Source: Metallumcola ferriviriculae (GTDB taxonomy: Bacteria > Bacillota > JADQBR01). From it: DNA of 64,000 bases. The stretch covers positions 3,014,501 through 3,078,500 of the forward strand of contig NZ_CP121694.1 in the NCBI RefSeq assembly GCF_035573695.1, in the 5' to 3' direction. Under the pieces are notes generated by a model, which was given only the letters and a program-made list of their open reading frames with translations, made no database searches and was not told the origin of the DNA. Below are positions 44,070-53,029 of the stretch, piece by piece; the first letter of the stretch is position 1; every line of letters begins with the position of its first letter. The translations under genes and the position numbers were made by a program.

Positions 44070-45434
44070 TCACCCCTTATTAATATAATCCTCATAAGTT
44101 ACCCCTGTTTGGTAATATTCCGTAGAACCGGAAAATAAGCCAAGGCTGTCTTTGACCAGCCACAACGTCCCCCAAGCAAAGAAGAAACCGGCAACTAAAC
44201 GCCATAACAACCAGAAGTTGGTAAAGCTGTTCTTGACGTAGGTGAAATCAAGGCCCATAATCCGCTCCATATACACCTGGGTGATGCCCGCGCCAAACAT
44301 AATCAGACTCATGGCACACATACTGAGCAGCATCATCCAAAAGATACGGGAACCGCTTTTACGGGAAACCAGTGCACCGGTCATCTCCGGAACCATGTAA
44401 TACATAGCCGCTATCACCAGCATGGCAAAAGCACCGTAAAAAGCCAAGTGACCGTGGGCAGCAGTCAATTGGGTCCCGTGCGTCCACTTATTAATTGAGG
44501 GTAATGTCTGCACCACACCCATCAAACCGGCGCCGACAAAGTGGGTAATAGCAGCACCAACCAGCCACAGCAGCGCCACCCGATTGGTACCTGCTGTCTT
44601 CATGCCCTTCGTGTGACGAAGGGTATCAATAACCATCAGTAGTATGGGAATTGGCTCGAGTAAGCCAAACAGCCCGCCTATCATTAACCAGTACTTAGGC
44701 GTGCCAATCCAGTAATAATGATGTCCAATACCCAATACTCCGGTAAAGACCACTAGAGTTACTTCAATATACAGCCATTTTGCCACCACTTTAGTATTCA
44801 CGCCGGTGAGCTTTACCAGTAAATAAGCAGTAATGGCCGCAGCGATTAACTCCCATGTTCCTTCAACCCAGAAGTGGATAACCCACCACCAAAAAAACTG
44901 GTCCACACTGATCGAGCCGAAAAACTTCATGCCTACCAAATACATTAATGATAACCCTGTCATACCGGCAAACAGAACTCCCATAATGGCGGTCCAGCGC
45001 CGAGATTTCAAAATAGTCGCTAACACATTGAAAAGGAAAATAAGCGCGCCAATGACAATCAACCAATCTAGCAGTCGCGGCGCCTCAATATATTCTCGTC
45101 CTTCTGTCCAACCAAAGAGGAAGCCCACCACCGTGGCAACTCCTGTCAGGCCTAACAGCCAAAACTGCAAAGAAGCGAGCTTTGTGCTATATAGCTCAGA
45201 TTGGGTCTCTTCCGGAACTAAGTAGTATGTCGCACCCATCAATCCCAGCAGCAGCCAAAAAACCATAGTATTCAGATGAACCTCTCTGCCAACGCTAAAG
45301 GGCAGAATATTCCTTAACAACTGCGGCCAGATAAACTGTGCCGCTATAACCAGGCCAAAAAGCACCTGCAAGCCAAACAATATCATTGCCAGCACAAAAT
45401 ACGGATAGGCCGCCCTTTGAGATTTATACTTCAT
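44070..45434 (-). CDS. norB: nitric oxide reductase large subunit NorB (cNOR type)
   Basis: About 454 residues with 12 membrane helices of the heme-copper oxidase superfamily. The segment WWWVIHFWVEGTWELIAAAITAYLLVKLTG carries the His and the Glu characteristic of NorB (FeB ligand). GIGHHYYWIGTPKYW gives two further FeB His, and HGTQLTAAHGHLAFYGAFAM the heme ligands. There is no Cu-type Tyr-His cross-link motif. It reduces 2 NO to N2O. The ATG at 45434 has AGGAGG 8 bp upstream. Located 12 bp after norC. Confidence 0.92.
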   Translation of the reverse strand: MKYKSQRAAYPYFVLAMILFGLQVLFGLVIAAQFIWPQLLRNILPFSVGREVHLNTMVFWLLLGLMGATYYLVPEETQSELYSTKLASLQFWLLGLTGVATVVGFLFGWTEGREYIEAPRLLDWLIVIGALIFLFNVLATILKSRRWTAIMGVLFAGMTGLSLMYLVGMKFFGSISVDQFFWWWVIHFWVEGTWELIAAAITAYLLVKLTGVNTKVVAKWLYIEVTLVVFTGVLGIGHHYYWIGTPKYWLMIGGLFGLLEPIPILLMVIDTLRHTKGMKTAGTNRVALLWLVGAAITHFVGAGLMGVVQTLPSINKWTHGTQLTAAHGHLAFYGAFAMLVIAAMYYMVPEMTGALVSRKSGSRIFWMMLLSMCAMSLIMFGAGITQVYMERIMGLDFTYVKNSFTNFWLLWRLVAGFFFAWGTLWLVKDSLGLFSGSTEYYQTGVTYEDYINKG

Positions 45435-45446
45435 GTTCTGCACCTC

Positions 45447-46163
45447 CTATTTTAATGTCACTAAGTAATTAACCAAAGCATCCAGCTTTTCTTCAGAAAG
45501 ATCTGCCGCAGGCATAATAGATCCCGGAATCACTGAACCAGGGCTGCTGATAATGTTACGTAGATACTTGTCACTGCGTTTGCCACCAATATGGGATAGG
45601 TCAGGACCTACATTGCCGCCACGGTCGTCAACCGTGTGGCAGTTTGTGCATCCTGCAGTGAGGAAGATGTTCTTACCGTCAAGGCCACTTCCTTTACCGC
45701 TATCAGCACCGCTACCTTCTTGCTCCTGCCCGGTGCGTGTCGACGAGGAATCGCTGGACATTATCGCCTCGGGCGGCCAATCATTAGTATCCACCTCGTT
45801 CACCCATTCCAAGAAACGTACCACATTCTCTGCATCCGCAGCATCAAGCTGCACCGAGCTCATAGCCGTTCCCGGCATTACCGCATCAGGGTTTTGAAGA
45901 AACTTCATCAGCCAATCACTGCTGCGCTTACTGGCCTCTTTGGTTAGGTCAGGCGCAAAATAAGCACCATTACCCAAAATTGTATGGCAATTGATACAGT
46001 TTTCCCGCTGCCACACTTTCTTACCCTCTACCACGCTGACAGTAAGCGGTGGTGAACTAGCCTGAATGTGCTGCAGCGAGTCAATAGTAAGAAATATAAA
46101 CACCGTGAGACTTAGAAGTGAAACAACAATAAAGAGATTCCGATGTGTTCGTGAACTTGCCAT
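45447..46163 (-). CDS. norC: di-heme NorC-type cytochrome c subunit
   Basis: 238 residues. An N-terminal membrane anchor (residues 9-27) is followed by a NorC-like domain with heme motif CINCHT (Cys56-His60) and a Met in MPGTAMS. A Ser/Gly/Glu-rich linker (about 135-162) leads to a second class I cytochrome c domain with CTNCHT (Cys172-His176) and IPGSIMP. Canonical NorC has one heme, so the second domain is a fusion that may replace a soluble electron donor. First gene of the operon; a Crp/Fnr-like site lies about 98 bp upstream. Confidence 0.88.
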   Translation of the reverse strand: MASSRTHRNLFIVVSLLSLTVFIFLTIDSLQHIQASSPPLTVSVVEGKKVWQRENCINCHTILGNGAYFAPDLTKEASKRSSDWLMKFLQNPDAVMPGTAMSSVQLDAADAENVVRFLEWVNEVDTNDWPPEAIMSSDSSSTRTGQEQEGSGADSGKGSGLDGKNIFLTAGCTNCHTVDDRGGNVGPDLSHIGGKRSDKYLRNIISSPGSVIPGSIMPAADLSEEKLDALVNYLVTLK

Positions 46164-46260
46164 TTACACCATCCTTTCAAATTTTTATCTTAAGGTGTCC
46201 GCTTACTAAAATCCTATCGGACTTTCCAAATATGGCATATGATTCCTATCACTAATCTGA

Positions 46261-46276
46261 TGTGACATCACTCACA
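46261..46276 (-). promoter_or_regulatory. Crp/Fnr-family operator upstream of norC
   Basis: TGTGACATCACTCACA, a perfect TGTGA-N6-TCACA palindrome. A possible -10 (CATATG or CATATT) lies 25-40 bp downstream on the minus strand, compatible with class II activation of norCB-hemerythrin. The remainder of 46164-46424 holds only leader sequence and a terminator. Confidence 0.65.
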
Positions 46277-46370
46277 GTTAACTTTAAAGCTCAAGAAAAG
46301 CGATTTCATCGCCTTCGCAATCTTAAGGTAATCGTTTTTCCTCTCCGAACCTATAATTGCCTAAACATTC

Positions 46371-46412
46371 AAAAAAGCCCATCTTCTCCGATGAGAAGAT
46401 GGGCCGTTTTTT
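46371..46412. terminator. bidirectional intrinsic terminator
   Basis: GCCCATCTTCTC (46377-46388) pairs perfectly with GAGAAGATGGGC (46393-46404), with an A-run before and a T-run after. On the minus strand it ends the gene at 46425. Confidence 0.9.
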
Positions 46413-46424
46413 TTTAGTATCTAA

Positions 46425-47189
46425 CTACCTTTGTCCTACGGGGCAGGCAGCAAGACATTTGAAGCAGAAATATTGAAATCCAATAAACCCTGCCTGATAT
46501 AACCGCCAAAAATAATCATCCCGCAGCATTTCTTTCCTGTCTTCCGGTGATGCGTCAGCAAACTTACTCCAAAAACGAATGTTCCCTCCCAGACCATAAG
46601 GCTGGGAGTTCTTTAAGCACTTGAAAAAGTCAGTTTTACCCTCTTCATTTAAAGCCTGCGCCGGACATGCCTCTACGCATTGATTACATTGGTCGCATGG
46701 GTTCTCCTTTGGCGGCGCATCAGAGGTGATTTCCAAATCAGATAGTATCGCAGTAAAGATCATCCGACTGCCTAATTGGGGGTGTACCACCAGATTATGC
46801 CTGCCAAACGCCCCCAATCCCGCTGCTATGGCGGCATGCCGCAGGGAAACCTCCCCGATTACCCCTTTAGTTTTGTTATTAATATCCATCGGCCAAGAGG
46901 CAGGTACGGTCATAGCCTTGGCACCACACTCCCTTTCTAAAAACTGGGCCACCTTATAATTGCAGGAACGAGAAAACTCCATTACATCTAGCCTGCCGTT
47001 CATAGCAATCTGCGGGTTTGGGCTTTCACAGGTGGACAATTCCCTGTATGCCAGCACCACCATGCTTTTAGCTCCTGGGTAAATACTTTCCAGTGCCGGT
47101 GACTGAGGGCTTTGGTAATCTTCCACTGCGGCAATACCCACATCTTCTACGCCAAGCTCCACTGCATATTTTTTTATTTTCTCTCTCAT
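46425..47189 (-). CDS. QueG-like double [4Fe-4S] protein
   Basis: 254 residues. It resembles the QueG/reductive-dehalogenase-like fold without a clear corrinoid site. The N-terminal half contains GVIGEVSLRHAAIAAGLGAFGRHNLVVHPQLGSRMIFTAILSDL. A ferredoxin domain CDQCNQCVEACPAQALN and a further C-terminal cluster region FCFKCLAACPVGQR follow. Shorter than true QueG (around 380 residues), so substrate is unclear. Monocistronic, bounded by terminators. Confidence 0.8.
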   Translation of the reverse strand: MREKIKKYAVELGVEDVGIAAVEDYQSPQSPALESIYPGAKSMVVLAYRELSTCESPNPQIAMNGRLDVMEFSRSCNYKVAQFLERECGAKAMTVPASWPMDINNKTKGVIGEVSLRHAAIAAGLGAFGRHNLVVHPQLGSRMIFTAILSDLEITSDAPPKENPCDQCNQCVEACPAQALNEEGKTDFFKCLKNSQPYGLGGNIRFWSKFADASPEDRKEMLRDDYFWRLYQAGFIGFQYFCFKCLAACPVGQR

Positions 47190-47362
47190 TTTTAAACCTC
47201 CTTGTAAATGCCTTTGTTACTATATTATTTAAATATTCTGCACTTTCCTGCTTAAGACCAAAATAATTAGCAGCTTCAAATTTAATAGCAACTGTCACAC
47301 CCCTGGAATAAACTAATAGAAAAAGAACACAACAGCTAAAATCAGAGAAAGGAGGCTGTCCA

Positions 47363-47977
47363 TTGTCTCATCATGATCTTTCAGCCGGAATAGCAGAAAA
47401 AAGTATTGAAACAGAATGTATCGATGTGATATATCCCCAGGTATCACTAATTGACCAAAATGTGGAAAACAAAATTAACAGCATGATCGAACAGATGGTC
47501 AATAGCTTAGTACCCACAGATGTAGAAGATGCGGAAGGCTGTACCGTCAATGTCACCGGCCGTTATGAAATCACCGTTAATCAGGATGGTATCTTGAGTT
47601 TGTGGATTGACGTTTTCACAATTCGCCGCATGGCAGCTAATGGTATCACCATACGGGATTCTTTAACTGTAGATTTAGGTACCGGTAAATCTTACGAACT
47701 TTACGAATTATTCAAGCCGGGTGCCAATGACCGCATAGTTATCAGCGACATCATTAAGCGAGAAATAAAAAAGCGTGATTTACCCACAATTACAGAGTTC
47801 ATAACTATTACTGATAACGAAGGATACTATCTTACTCCTACTGATTTGGTGATCTATTTCCAAGAAATTACCTATTTCCCCCATGCAGCGGGTATCCAGG
47901 AATTTCCTATTCCCTTCGTGGTGCTGGCCAATATGGTGCGTCCCGGCACCCCCATTGCCAAACTCCTTAATGCCTAA
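47363..47977 (+). CDS. DUF3298/RsiV-like domain protein
   Basis: 204 residues. The C-terminal half matches the DUF3298 style (LTVDLGTGKSYELYELFKPGAND...YYLTPTDLVIYFQEITYFPHAAGIQEFPIPF), a fold found in lysozyme-binding RsiV-type proteins and clostridial exported proteins. No signal peptide or membrane segment is seen. TTG start after AAAGGAGG. Followed by a symmetrical terminator shared with the convergent aminotransferase gene. Confidence 0.7.
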   Translation: MSHHDLSAGIAEKSIETECIDVIYPQVSLIDQNVENKINSMIEQMVNSLVPTDVEDAEGCTVNVTGRYEITVNQDGILSLWIDVFTIRRMAANGITIRDSLTVDLGTGKSYELYELFKPGANDRIVISDIIKREIKKRDLPTITEFITITDNEGYYLTPTDLVIYFQEITYFPHAAGIQEFPIPFVVLANMVRPGTPIAKLLNA

Positions 47978-48020
47978 GGTAAGATGAACCCTTAAGCCCT
48001 TCTTTTTTAAAAGGCATCAA

Positions 48021-48044
48021 AAAACCCGCTTATAAGCGGGTTTT
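48021..48044. terminator. bidirectional terminator between convergent genes
   Basis: AAAACCCGCTTATAAGCGGGTTTT is a perfect palindrome with A and T tracts, serving the gene ending at 47977 and the one ending at 48050. Confidence 0.9.
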
Positions 48045-48049
48045 TCATG

Positions 48050-49249
48050 TTAGATAATGTTTCGAGTTTTTTTCGAGGAGAGTACCGCATCTATTTTTTC
48101 CAGCGCTTTTGTAATATTCTCCTGCGAATTGGCGTAAGAGAAACGCAGATAGCCATTCCCTGCTTCACCAAAAGAACTGCCGTTGAGAGCCGCGACACCA
48201 CCTTCTTCCAACAGCTTATTGGCCAAGGTTTTACTATCAAACCCAGTGCCCTCTATATTGGGAAACGCATAAAAGGCCCCCTTAGGAGTAGGACAGCGAA
48301 AGCCATTGATGTTTCGCAAGCCCTCTACTAAAATATCTCTTCTTTCTTTGAACTCCTTGACCATTCGTTCCAGGCTTGCTTGCCCTTCTTTAAGAGCCTC
48401 CACACCGGCCAACTGCACGAAGGGCGGCGTACAGGAATGAACATTAACTGCCAGCTTGCTGAATTGCTCCACCAACATTTTAGGCATAATACCATAACCT
48501 AATCGCCAACCGGTCATAGCGTAACTTTTGGAAAACCCATCAATAATGATGGTCTTCTCACGCATTCCCGGAAAAGAAGCTATGGTAATTGGCGGCTCAT
48601 CATAATAAATATCGCTATAAATCTCATCAGAAATGACCAAAATATTTTTATCCTGCAGTAAAGACACAATGGCAGCCATATCCTCCTGCGGAATAATGCC
48701 GCCGGTAGGGTTATGCGGCGAATTTAAAATAATTGCCCGAGTACGAGGGGTAATTGCCGCCTCCAATGCATCAAGGTCCATGGTAAAGTTGTCATCCTTC
48801 TCAATAATAGGGACATGCTTAGGAACGGCACCACAGTAGCGAATCACAGACTGGTAAATCGGAAAACCAGGATCAGGCAGGATAACTTCATCACCCGGGT
48901 TGACACAGGCCTGCATGGCAAAAAACAAAATTGGTTTTGCACCCGGTGTAACCACTACCTGCTCCGACAGCACTTCTATCCCCCGCCTGGCGCCGGCATG
49001 ACCGGCAATCGCCTGGCGCAGTGCAGGCAGCCCTACCGGCGGGCCGTACTTGGTGTGCCCTTCCTCTAATGCTCTGGCAGCAGCCTGCAAAACACTACTG
49101 TCAGTACTAAAATCCGGTTCCCCTATTTCCAGGTGAACCACTTCCATACCCTGAGCTTGCAAACGATTGGCCTTTTCCAAGACTTCAAATGCTGACTCTG
49201 TCTCCAATAACTTTACTCTATCTGCTAATTGTATTCCGCTCAACGGCAA
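48050..49249 (-). CDS. class I/II PLP-dependent aminotransferase
   Basis: 399 residues. PLP-binding features: NSPHNPTGG, VISDEIYSDIYYD, the Schiff-base Lys in DGFSKSYAMTGWRLGY and the C-terminal Arg in GYLRFSYANS. It matches aspartate/aromatic-type aminotransferases of subgroup I-alpha/gamma; substrate cannot be fixed from sequence. ATG at 49249 has a GGGAGG element upstream (CTGGGAGGACATT). Monocistronic. Confidence 0.9.
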   Translation of the reverse strand: MPLSGIQLADRVKLLETESAFEVLEKANRLQAQGMEVVHLEIGEPDFSTDSSVLQAAARALEEGHTKYGPPVGLPALRQAIAGHAGARRGIEVLSEQVVVTPGAKPILFFAMQACVNPGDEVILPDPGFPIYQSVIRYCGAVPKHVPIIEKDDNFTMDLDALEAAITPRTRAIILNSPHNPTGGIIPQEDMAAIVSLLQDKNILVISDEIYSDIYYDEPPITIASFPGMREKTIIIDGFSKSYAMTGWRLGYGIMPKMLVEQFSKLAVNVHSCTPPFVQLAGVEALKEGQASLERMVKEFKERRDILVEGLRNINGFRCPTPKGAFYAFPNIEGTGFDSKTLANKLLEEGGVAALNGSSFGEAGNGYLRFSYANSQENITKALEKIDAVLSSKKTRNII

Positions 49250-49499
49250 TGTCCTCCCAGTGTGTATATTTGTATCTGCACCAAAAACAAAGATTGCTTG
49301 AAAAGATTGTAGAACTTGCAGCGAAATTTGTCAACCTTTTTGTCCTTTTTTACCATTATGAAGTCTAGGCTTAAGATAACATCTATTTATTAGCTTTAGG
49401 ACATCTGTTTAGGACATCCTTCATAAGAATTAATTTTCCTAAAAGTTCCATCATGTTTCTAAGCTTTTGGTAAGAAACTATGCTTAAGGGGTGATTTAA

Positions 49500-49685
49500 T
49501 TGACCAAGGAAGATAATAAGGAAAAGAACCTGACAGATAAAAGTACGCATGTCCCATTATCCGCAAAATGGCGGGATACTACCGCAGAGGAATTAAAAAA
49601 GATGTACGCTGTAGACATCCCCAGAGTTTCAGCCGGTGAATTGGAACAGGAATATAATTATGATGAGGGTTCTGAAGAAGAATAG
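49500..49685 (+). CDS. small acidic protein, hypothetical
   Basis: 61 residues, hydrophilic, ending in an acidic run (EYNYDEGSEEE). TTG start after AAGGGGTGA. The gap 49250-49499 shows no other gene. No family recognised; it precedes ubiX by 113 bp on the same strand. Confidence 0.5.
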   Translation: MTKEDNKEKNLTDKSTHVPLSAKWRDTTAEELKKMYAVDIPRVSAGELEQEYNYDEGSEEE

Positions 49686-49798
49686 TTAGTCCGACCGTAA
49701 GAAAGGTCGAAACTTGTCCCACCTCCTGCCAATTTAATTTTTCAACAAATGTTTTTATGTTATAATTTTTATGATGCGCATTGGTAAAGGAGGAAGTT

Positions 49799-50368
49799 AT
49801 GAAAATAGTCTTAGGAATAACCGGTGCCAGCGGTGCCATGTACGGTATACGACTGCTGGAAGTCCTGCAGCAAAAGGGACACGATATCGAACTAATTATC
49901 AGTCCCTGGGCAGAGAAAACCATACACTTTGAAACTGATTACACCTTGGCTGATATTAGGCCGCTCGCAGCCAAAGTATATAACTTCGACAATTTGGCAG
50001 CAGCAGTTTCCAGCGGTTCATATCATGTAGACGCAACGGTTATTGCCCCCTGCAGCATGAAAACCTTAGCGGCCATTGCTCACGGGTATACCGATAACTT
50101 AATCAGCCGAACAGCTGATGTGGCCTTAAAAGAAAAAAGGAAATTGATACTAGTTCCTCGGGAAACACCACTAAATGTGATTCATCTAGAAAATATGAAA
50201 ATAATTGCTGCCGCCGGCGGGATACTACTGCCGCCTATGCCGTCCTTCTATCACATGCCCAAGACCATTGATGACATTATTAATCAAACCATTGGCAAAA
50301 TCCTTGATTGCCTTAATATCTCCCATAATCTGTTTGACCGATGGGGAGAAACTAACATCCGTGACTAA
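49799..50368 (+). CDS. ubiX: flavin prenyltransferase UbiX
   Basis: 189 residues. GITGASGAMYGIRLLEVL at the start, VIAPCSMKTLAAIAHGYTDNLISRTADVALKEKRKLILVPRETPLN and the GGILLPPMPSFYHMP segment define UbiX/Pad1. It prenylates FMN to make the cofactor of UbiD-type decarboxylases. ATG 49799 follows AAAGGAGG; the longer frame from 49781 is not needed. No ubiD is present in the window. Confidence 0.95.
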   Translation: MKIVLGITGASGAMYGIRLLEVLQQKGHDIELIISPWAEKTIHFETDYTLADIRPLAAKVYNFDNLAAAVSSGSYHVDATVIAPCSMKTLAAIAHGYTDNLISRTADVALKEKRKLILVPRETPLNVIHLENMKIIAAAGGILLPPMPSFYHMPKTIDDIINQTIGKILDCLNISHNLFDRWGETNIRD

Positions 50369-50464
50369 TAAATAACAAATTTATTAAAACTAAGCTCAAT
50401 CCACCGATTGAAGCTCATTTATTATCTAGTATACCATCCCATATTGTGTTTAAATCAACACAAA

Positions 50465-51061
50465 TTAACCTGTACTAGTTTCGTTTATCTGCTTTACTTT
50501 TTTCCTGATAAGCACAACTACAATGAAATAGAGTAGAAAAACGGGCGCAGCCAGATAGAACTTGCTAAAATCATTAATGACCGCGGCCAGCAATCCATAA
50601 ACCAAGGTTTCCGGCAAAAATCCTAAAAACGAAGCCGTAAAAAAAGAGGTAAACGGGACATTGGTTGTACCTGATACTGCGGATAAAATGTCGAAATGTA
50701 CCAACATACTCCCACGTAGAAACAATATGGTTTCGAATCCGTATTGTTTTGTTTTCTTCAACCACCGATTATTGGCCCAGTATTTCAGTAAAGGATTTGC
50801 AAATCTGCGGGAGATAGAAAAGATAACTGTAGAACTAATGAAGGCGGATATGTTGAGAATAATGATACTTCCAAGAGACGAGTGGGTGGCCGCTACGATA
50901 AAGCCCAGCATAGAAATGGGTATCAAGGTAAATGGCCTAATCAAAGAAAGCACGACAATCCATCCTATTGATGTCAGATGATGACCTAAAATAAAGTTTT
51001 GTAGGTAATTATAATATACGGTGAAAAGGTTTAACCCAATAGATGGGGATAATGAGCCCAT
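50465..51061 (-). CDS. VTT-domain (TVP38/TMEM64) membrane protein
   Basis: About 198 residues with five to six membrane segments and the VTT core (SLIRPFTLIPISMLGFIVAATHSSLGSIIILNISAFISSTVIFSISRRF; SGTTNVPFTSFFTASFLGFLPETLVYGLLA). Related DedA/VTT proteins act in lipid scrambling or envelope homeostasis. ATG 51061 (MGSLSPS) has GGGAG about 10 bp upstream; the frame to 51091 is open. Confidence 0.8.
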   Translation of the reverse strand: MGSLSPSIGLNLFTVYYNYLQNFILGHHLTSIGWIVVLSLIRPFTLIPISMLGFIVAATHSSLGSIIILNISAFISSTVIFSISRRFANPLLKYWANNRWLKKTKQYGFETILFLRGSMLVHFDILSAVSGTTNVPFTSFFTASFLGFLPETLVYGLLAAVINDFSKFYLAAPVFLLYFIVVVLIRKKVKQINETSTG

Positions 51062-51201
51062 AGAATTCAACTCCCTGCTGTCCAAAAACACCTACCAAGG
51101 AAGTGGCTCTCGGCTAGCTTTCTTATAAACCACAACCTTTTGATGTTTTACTACATTTTATCCCCAATCGTTAAAAAAGTGAAGCAATAAATAGTTCCGG
51201 A

Positions 51202-51810
51202 TCATTCGATTTCCACCATGGTACCAATGGATACCATGTCGTACAATTCTTTCACATCTTTATTATACATTCTGATGCATCCCCCGGAAGCATCAGTGCC
51301 AATAGTAGTCTCATCATTAGTTCCATGAATGCCGTATTTTTGGCCTTTGGGTGCCCGGTGATCCGGCCCTCCGTCAACCTTATTACCACGCCTATCCTTA
51401 GCAAAGGGAACCTCCATCCCCATCCATCTAGGGCCCATTGGTGCTTCAGGAGCCTTTCCTTTAGGATATAAAAGCTTATTAGTTATTTCAAACACTCCCT
51501 CAGGGGTATAGTAAGGTTCTTTCCCTGTCGACACAGTATATTCTTTTGCCAACAATCCTTGTTGAAAAAAATATAGACGATTTTTCTCTTTATTTATTAG
51601 GATATAATCTTTGGTTTTATAAATAGTCGGGTATCTACTTAAGAGGCTAAATTCAGGCATAATCTGTACCACAAAACTTTCTTTGTCACCAACCAAGAGA
51701 ATGCCTTTCTCAAATGTTTCATTAATCAACGGAACCTGCCCAAGCGCTTTATCAGTAAATATCTCAGTGCGGTTTAATGCAGCCTCACCAATTCTTAATG
51801 TTTTTTCCAT
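51202..51810 (-). CDS. L,D-transpeptidase catalytic part, start separated by in-frame stop
   Basis: 202 residues. YkuD-type catalytic domain with YILINKEKNRLYFFQQGLL, the TPEGVFEI segment, IHGTNDETTIGTDASGGCIRMYNKDVKELYDMV (catalytic His and Cys). It cross-links peptidoglycan with 3-3 bonds or attaches proteins. The ATG at 51810 has no ribosome binding site. Translating upstream in the same frame, 11 codons precede a TAA (51844-51846) that ends a 64-residue membrane-anchor ORF. The two look like one gene with a nonsense codon, so the anchored enzyme is probably not made. Confidence 0.8.
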   Translation of the reverse strand: MEKTLRIGEAALNRTEIFTDKALGQVPLINETFEKGILLVGDKESFVVQIMPEFSLLSRYPTIYKTKDYILINKEKNRLYFFQQGLLAKEYTVSTGKEPYYTPEGVFEITNKLLYPKGKAPEAPMGPRWMGMEVPFAKDRRGNKVDGGPDHRAPKGQKYGIHGTNDETTIGTDASGGCIRMYNKDVKELYDMVSIGTMVEIE

Positions 51811-51843
51811 GCCATTAGCTTTATTTTGTAAGGTTATAGTGTC

Positions 51844-52038
51844 TTAATTTTGGTAGAGGATATGTTCTTTATCTTCGATAAGCTTTTTGCCTGATGTCGG
51901 GGTAGGTGGCTTTTTATTCTGACCAGGGATTGGCTTTTGTATCGGCGGTACAGTTCCAAGTAAAAAACCATAGATAATTATCGCCAATGTCACTACGATT
52001 AAAGAAACTATTGATGCCTTGCGCCACATTTCATTCAC
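51844..52038 (-). CDS. N-terminal membrane anchor of the split L,D-transpeptidase
   Basis: 64 residues: MNEMWRKASIVSLIVVTLAIIIYGFLLG is a single membrane segment, followed by a Pro/Lys-rich linker (PPIQKPIPGQNKKPPTPTSGKK) as in anchored cell-wall enzymes. In frame with the transpeptidase at 51202-51810 across one TAA. ATG 52038 follows GAAGGTGAA. Confidence 0.65.
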   Translation of the reverse strand: MNEMWRKASIVSLIVVTLAIIIYGFLLGTVPPIQKPIPGQNKKPPTPTSGKKLIEDKEHILYQN

Positions 52039-52135
52039 CTTCAGTTCGAGATTGCTTTAACCATATTTTTTAACAAAACCCGCACTGATATTTGTGAAAA
52101 TCATGGTAACAGTTAAGTAGTAATCTAGATTATAA

Positions 52136-52163
52136 AGAGCCTCGGCATGAAAACCAAGGCTCT
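52136..52163 (-). terminator. terminator-like hairpin, weak T tract
   Basis: AGAGCC (52136-52141) pairs with GGCTCT (52158-52163) with inner GG/CC contacts. The following T-run on the minus strand is weak. It lies just after the stop at 52170. Confidence 0.45.
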
Positions 52164-52169
52164 AAGGTA

Positions 52170-52876
52170 CTAATTGGTAGTAATTTTTAAAGCGTCTACC
52201 ATCAACCCTCTCTCTTCTAAAAATTGTCGCAAATCATCCATCCCACTTTTGAAAGATGCTAGCTCTTCCTCAGTAATTAACTCCCTGCCAAAAGGGGTCA
52301 GCGTAGTTTCGGTAATTTCTTGGGCAGAGTAACCACCCGCATAAGGTTCATATTTATTTACAGTGCTATCTCTATCTTGCACAACACTCTTAAGTACCAT
52401 TACTCTAAAGTCCTTACCCAATTTATCTTTTACCTTTAACGTGTTACTCTCGGATAAATAATCTTCAATACGTAGTGGTACAATATTCCCTTCCGTAACC
52501 TCCAGTAATAAAAGGAGCCCTTTACCTTTAACAACTTTATAAAAGCTGTCGTTATAATTAAACCACTTACTGATTATTGGTTCTATATTTTTCTCCAGGG
52601 CCTTTTGATGCTCTAATAGAACCTCTTTTTCTCGCCAATCCATTCCAATCAATTCCTCTTCTTTACCTTCCTTACCGCAAACATTACACCTGAAGGTATG
52701 TGGAAAAGCAAAAGGAATCCAGCAGAAGAATATCCCAAAGGGAACGAATAACAGCACAATAGTACCACGCGTAAGCCAATAGATGAAGTTCTCTCAATGT
52801 TGTCACTATAACATTCCGGGCAAACTTTCAACCGATGTCTTCTCCTCTTTCTAACATTCTCTTTCACCTTTTCCAA
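52170..52876 (-). pseudogene. zinc-ribbon/two-TM protein broken by a 2-bp insertion
   Basis: The N-terminal frame (to about 52790) encodes RRHRLKVCPECYSDNIE. The C-terminal frame reads FIYWLTRGTIVLLFVPFGIFFCWIPFAFPHTFRCNVCGKEGKEEELIG and then a soluble domain of about 150 residues. Together they make a zinc ribbon whose CxxC pairs flank two membrane segments. The frames separate at a GAGAGA run (TCTCTC at 52790-52795 on the plus strand); removing one GA restores continuity. No family recognised for the C-terminal domain. The downstream ORF starting at 52757 lacks a good ribosome binding site. Confidence 0.65.
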
Positions 52877-53029
52877 TTAGGGATTCATCCTAATAATCCC
52901 TGCATTGAGTTTGAAATTAGACCAAAGAGCATTTTGGGTTACGAAAGCAGGAAAGGGAAAAGAAATCGGTTAATAAAAAGGACCAAAAGAAGTGTGCTGA
53001 CTTCGAGACTAATCTAATCTTAGCCTTTT

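Noticed and set aside
51844-51846. The TAA in the transpeptidase as a recoding site
   Set aside because: TAA is not a known selenocysteine or pyrrolysine codon and no structure suggests read-through; a nonsense mutation is simpler.
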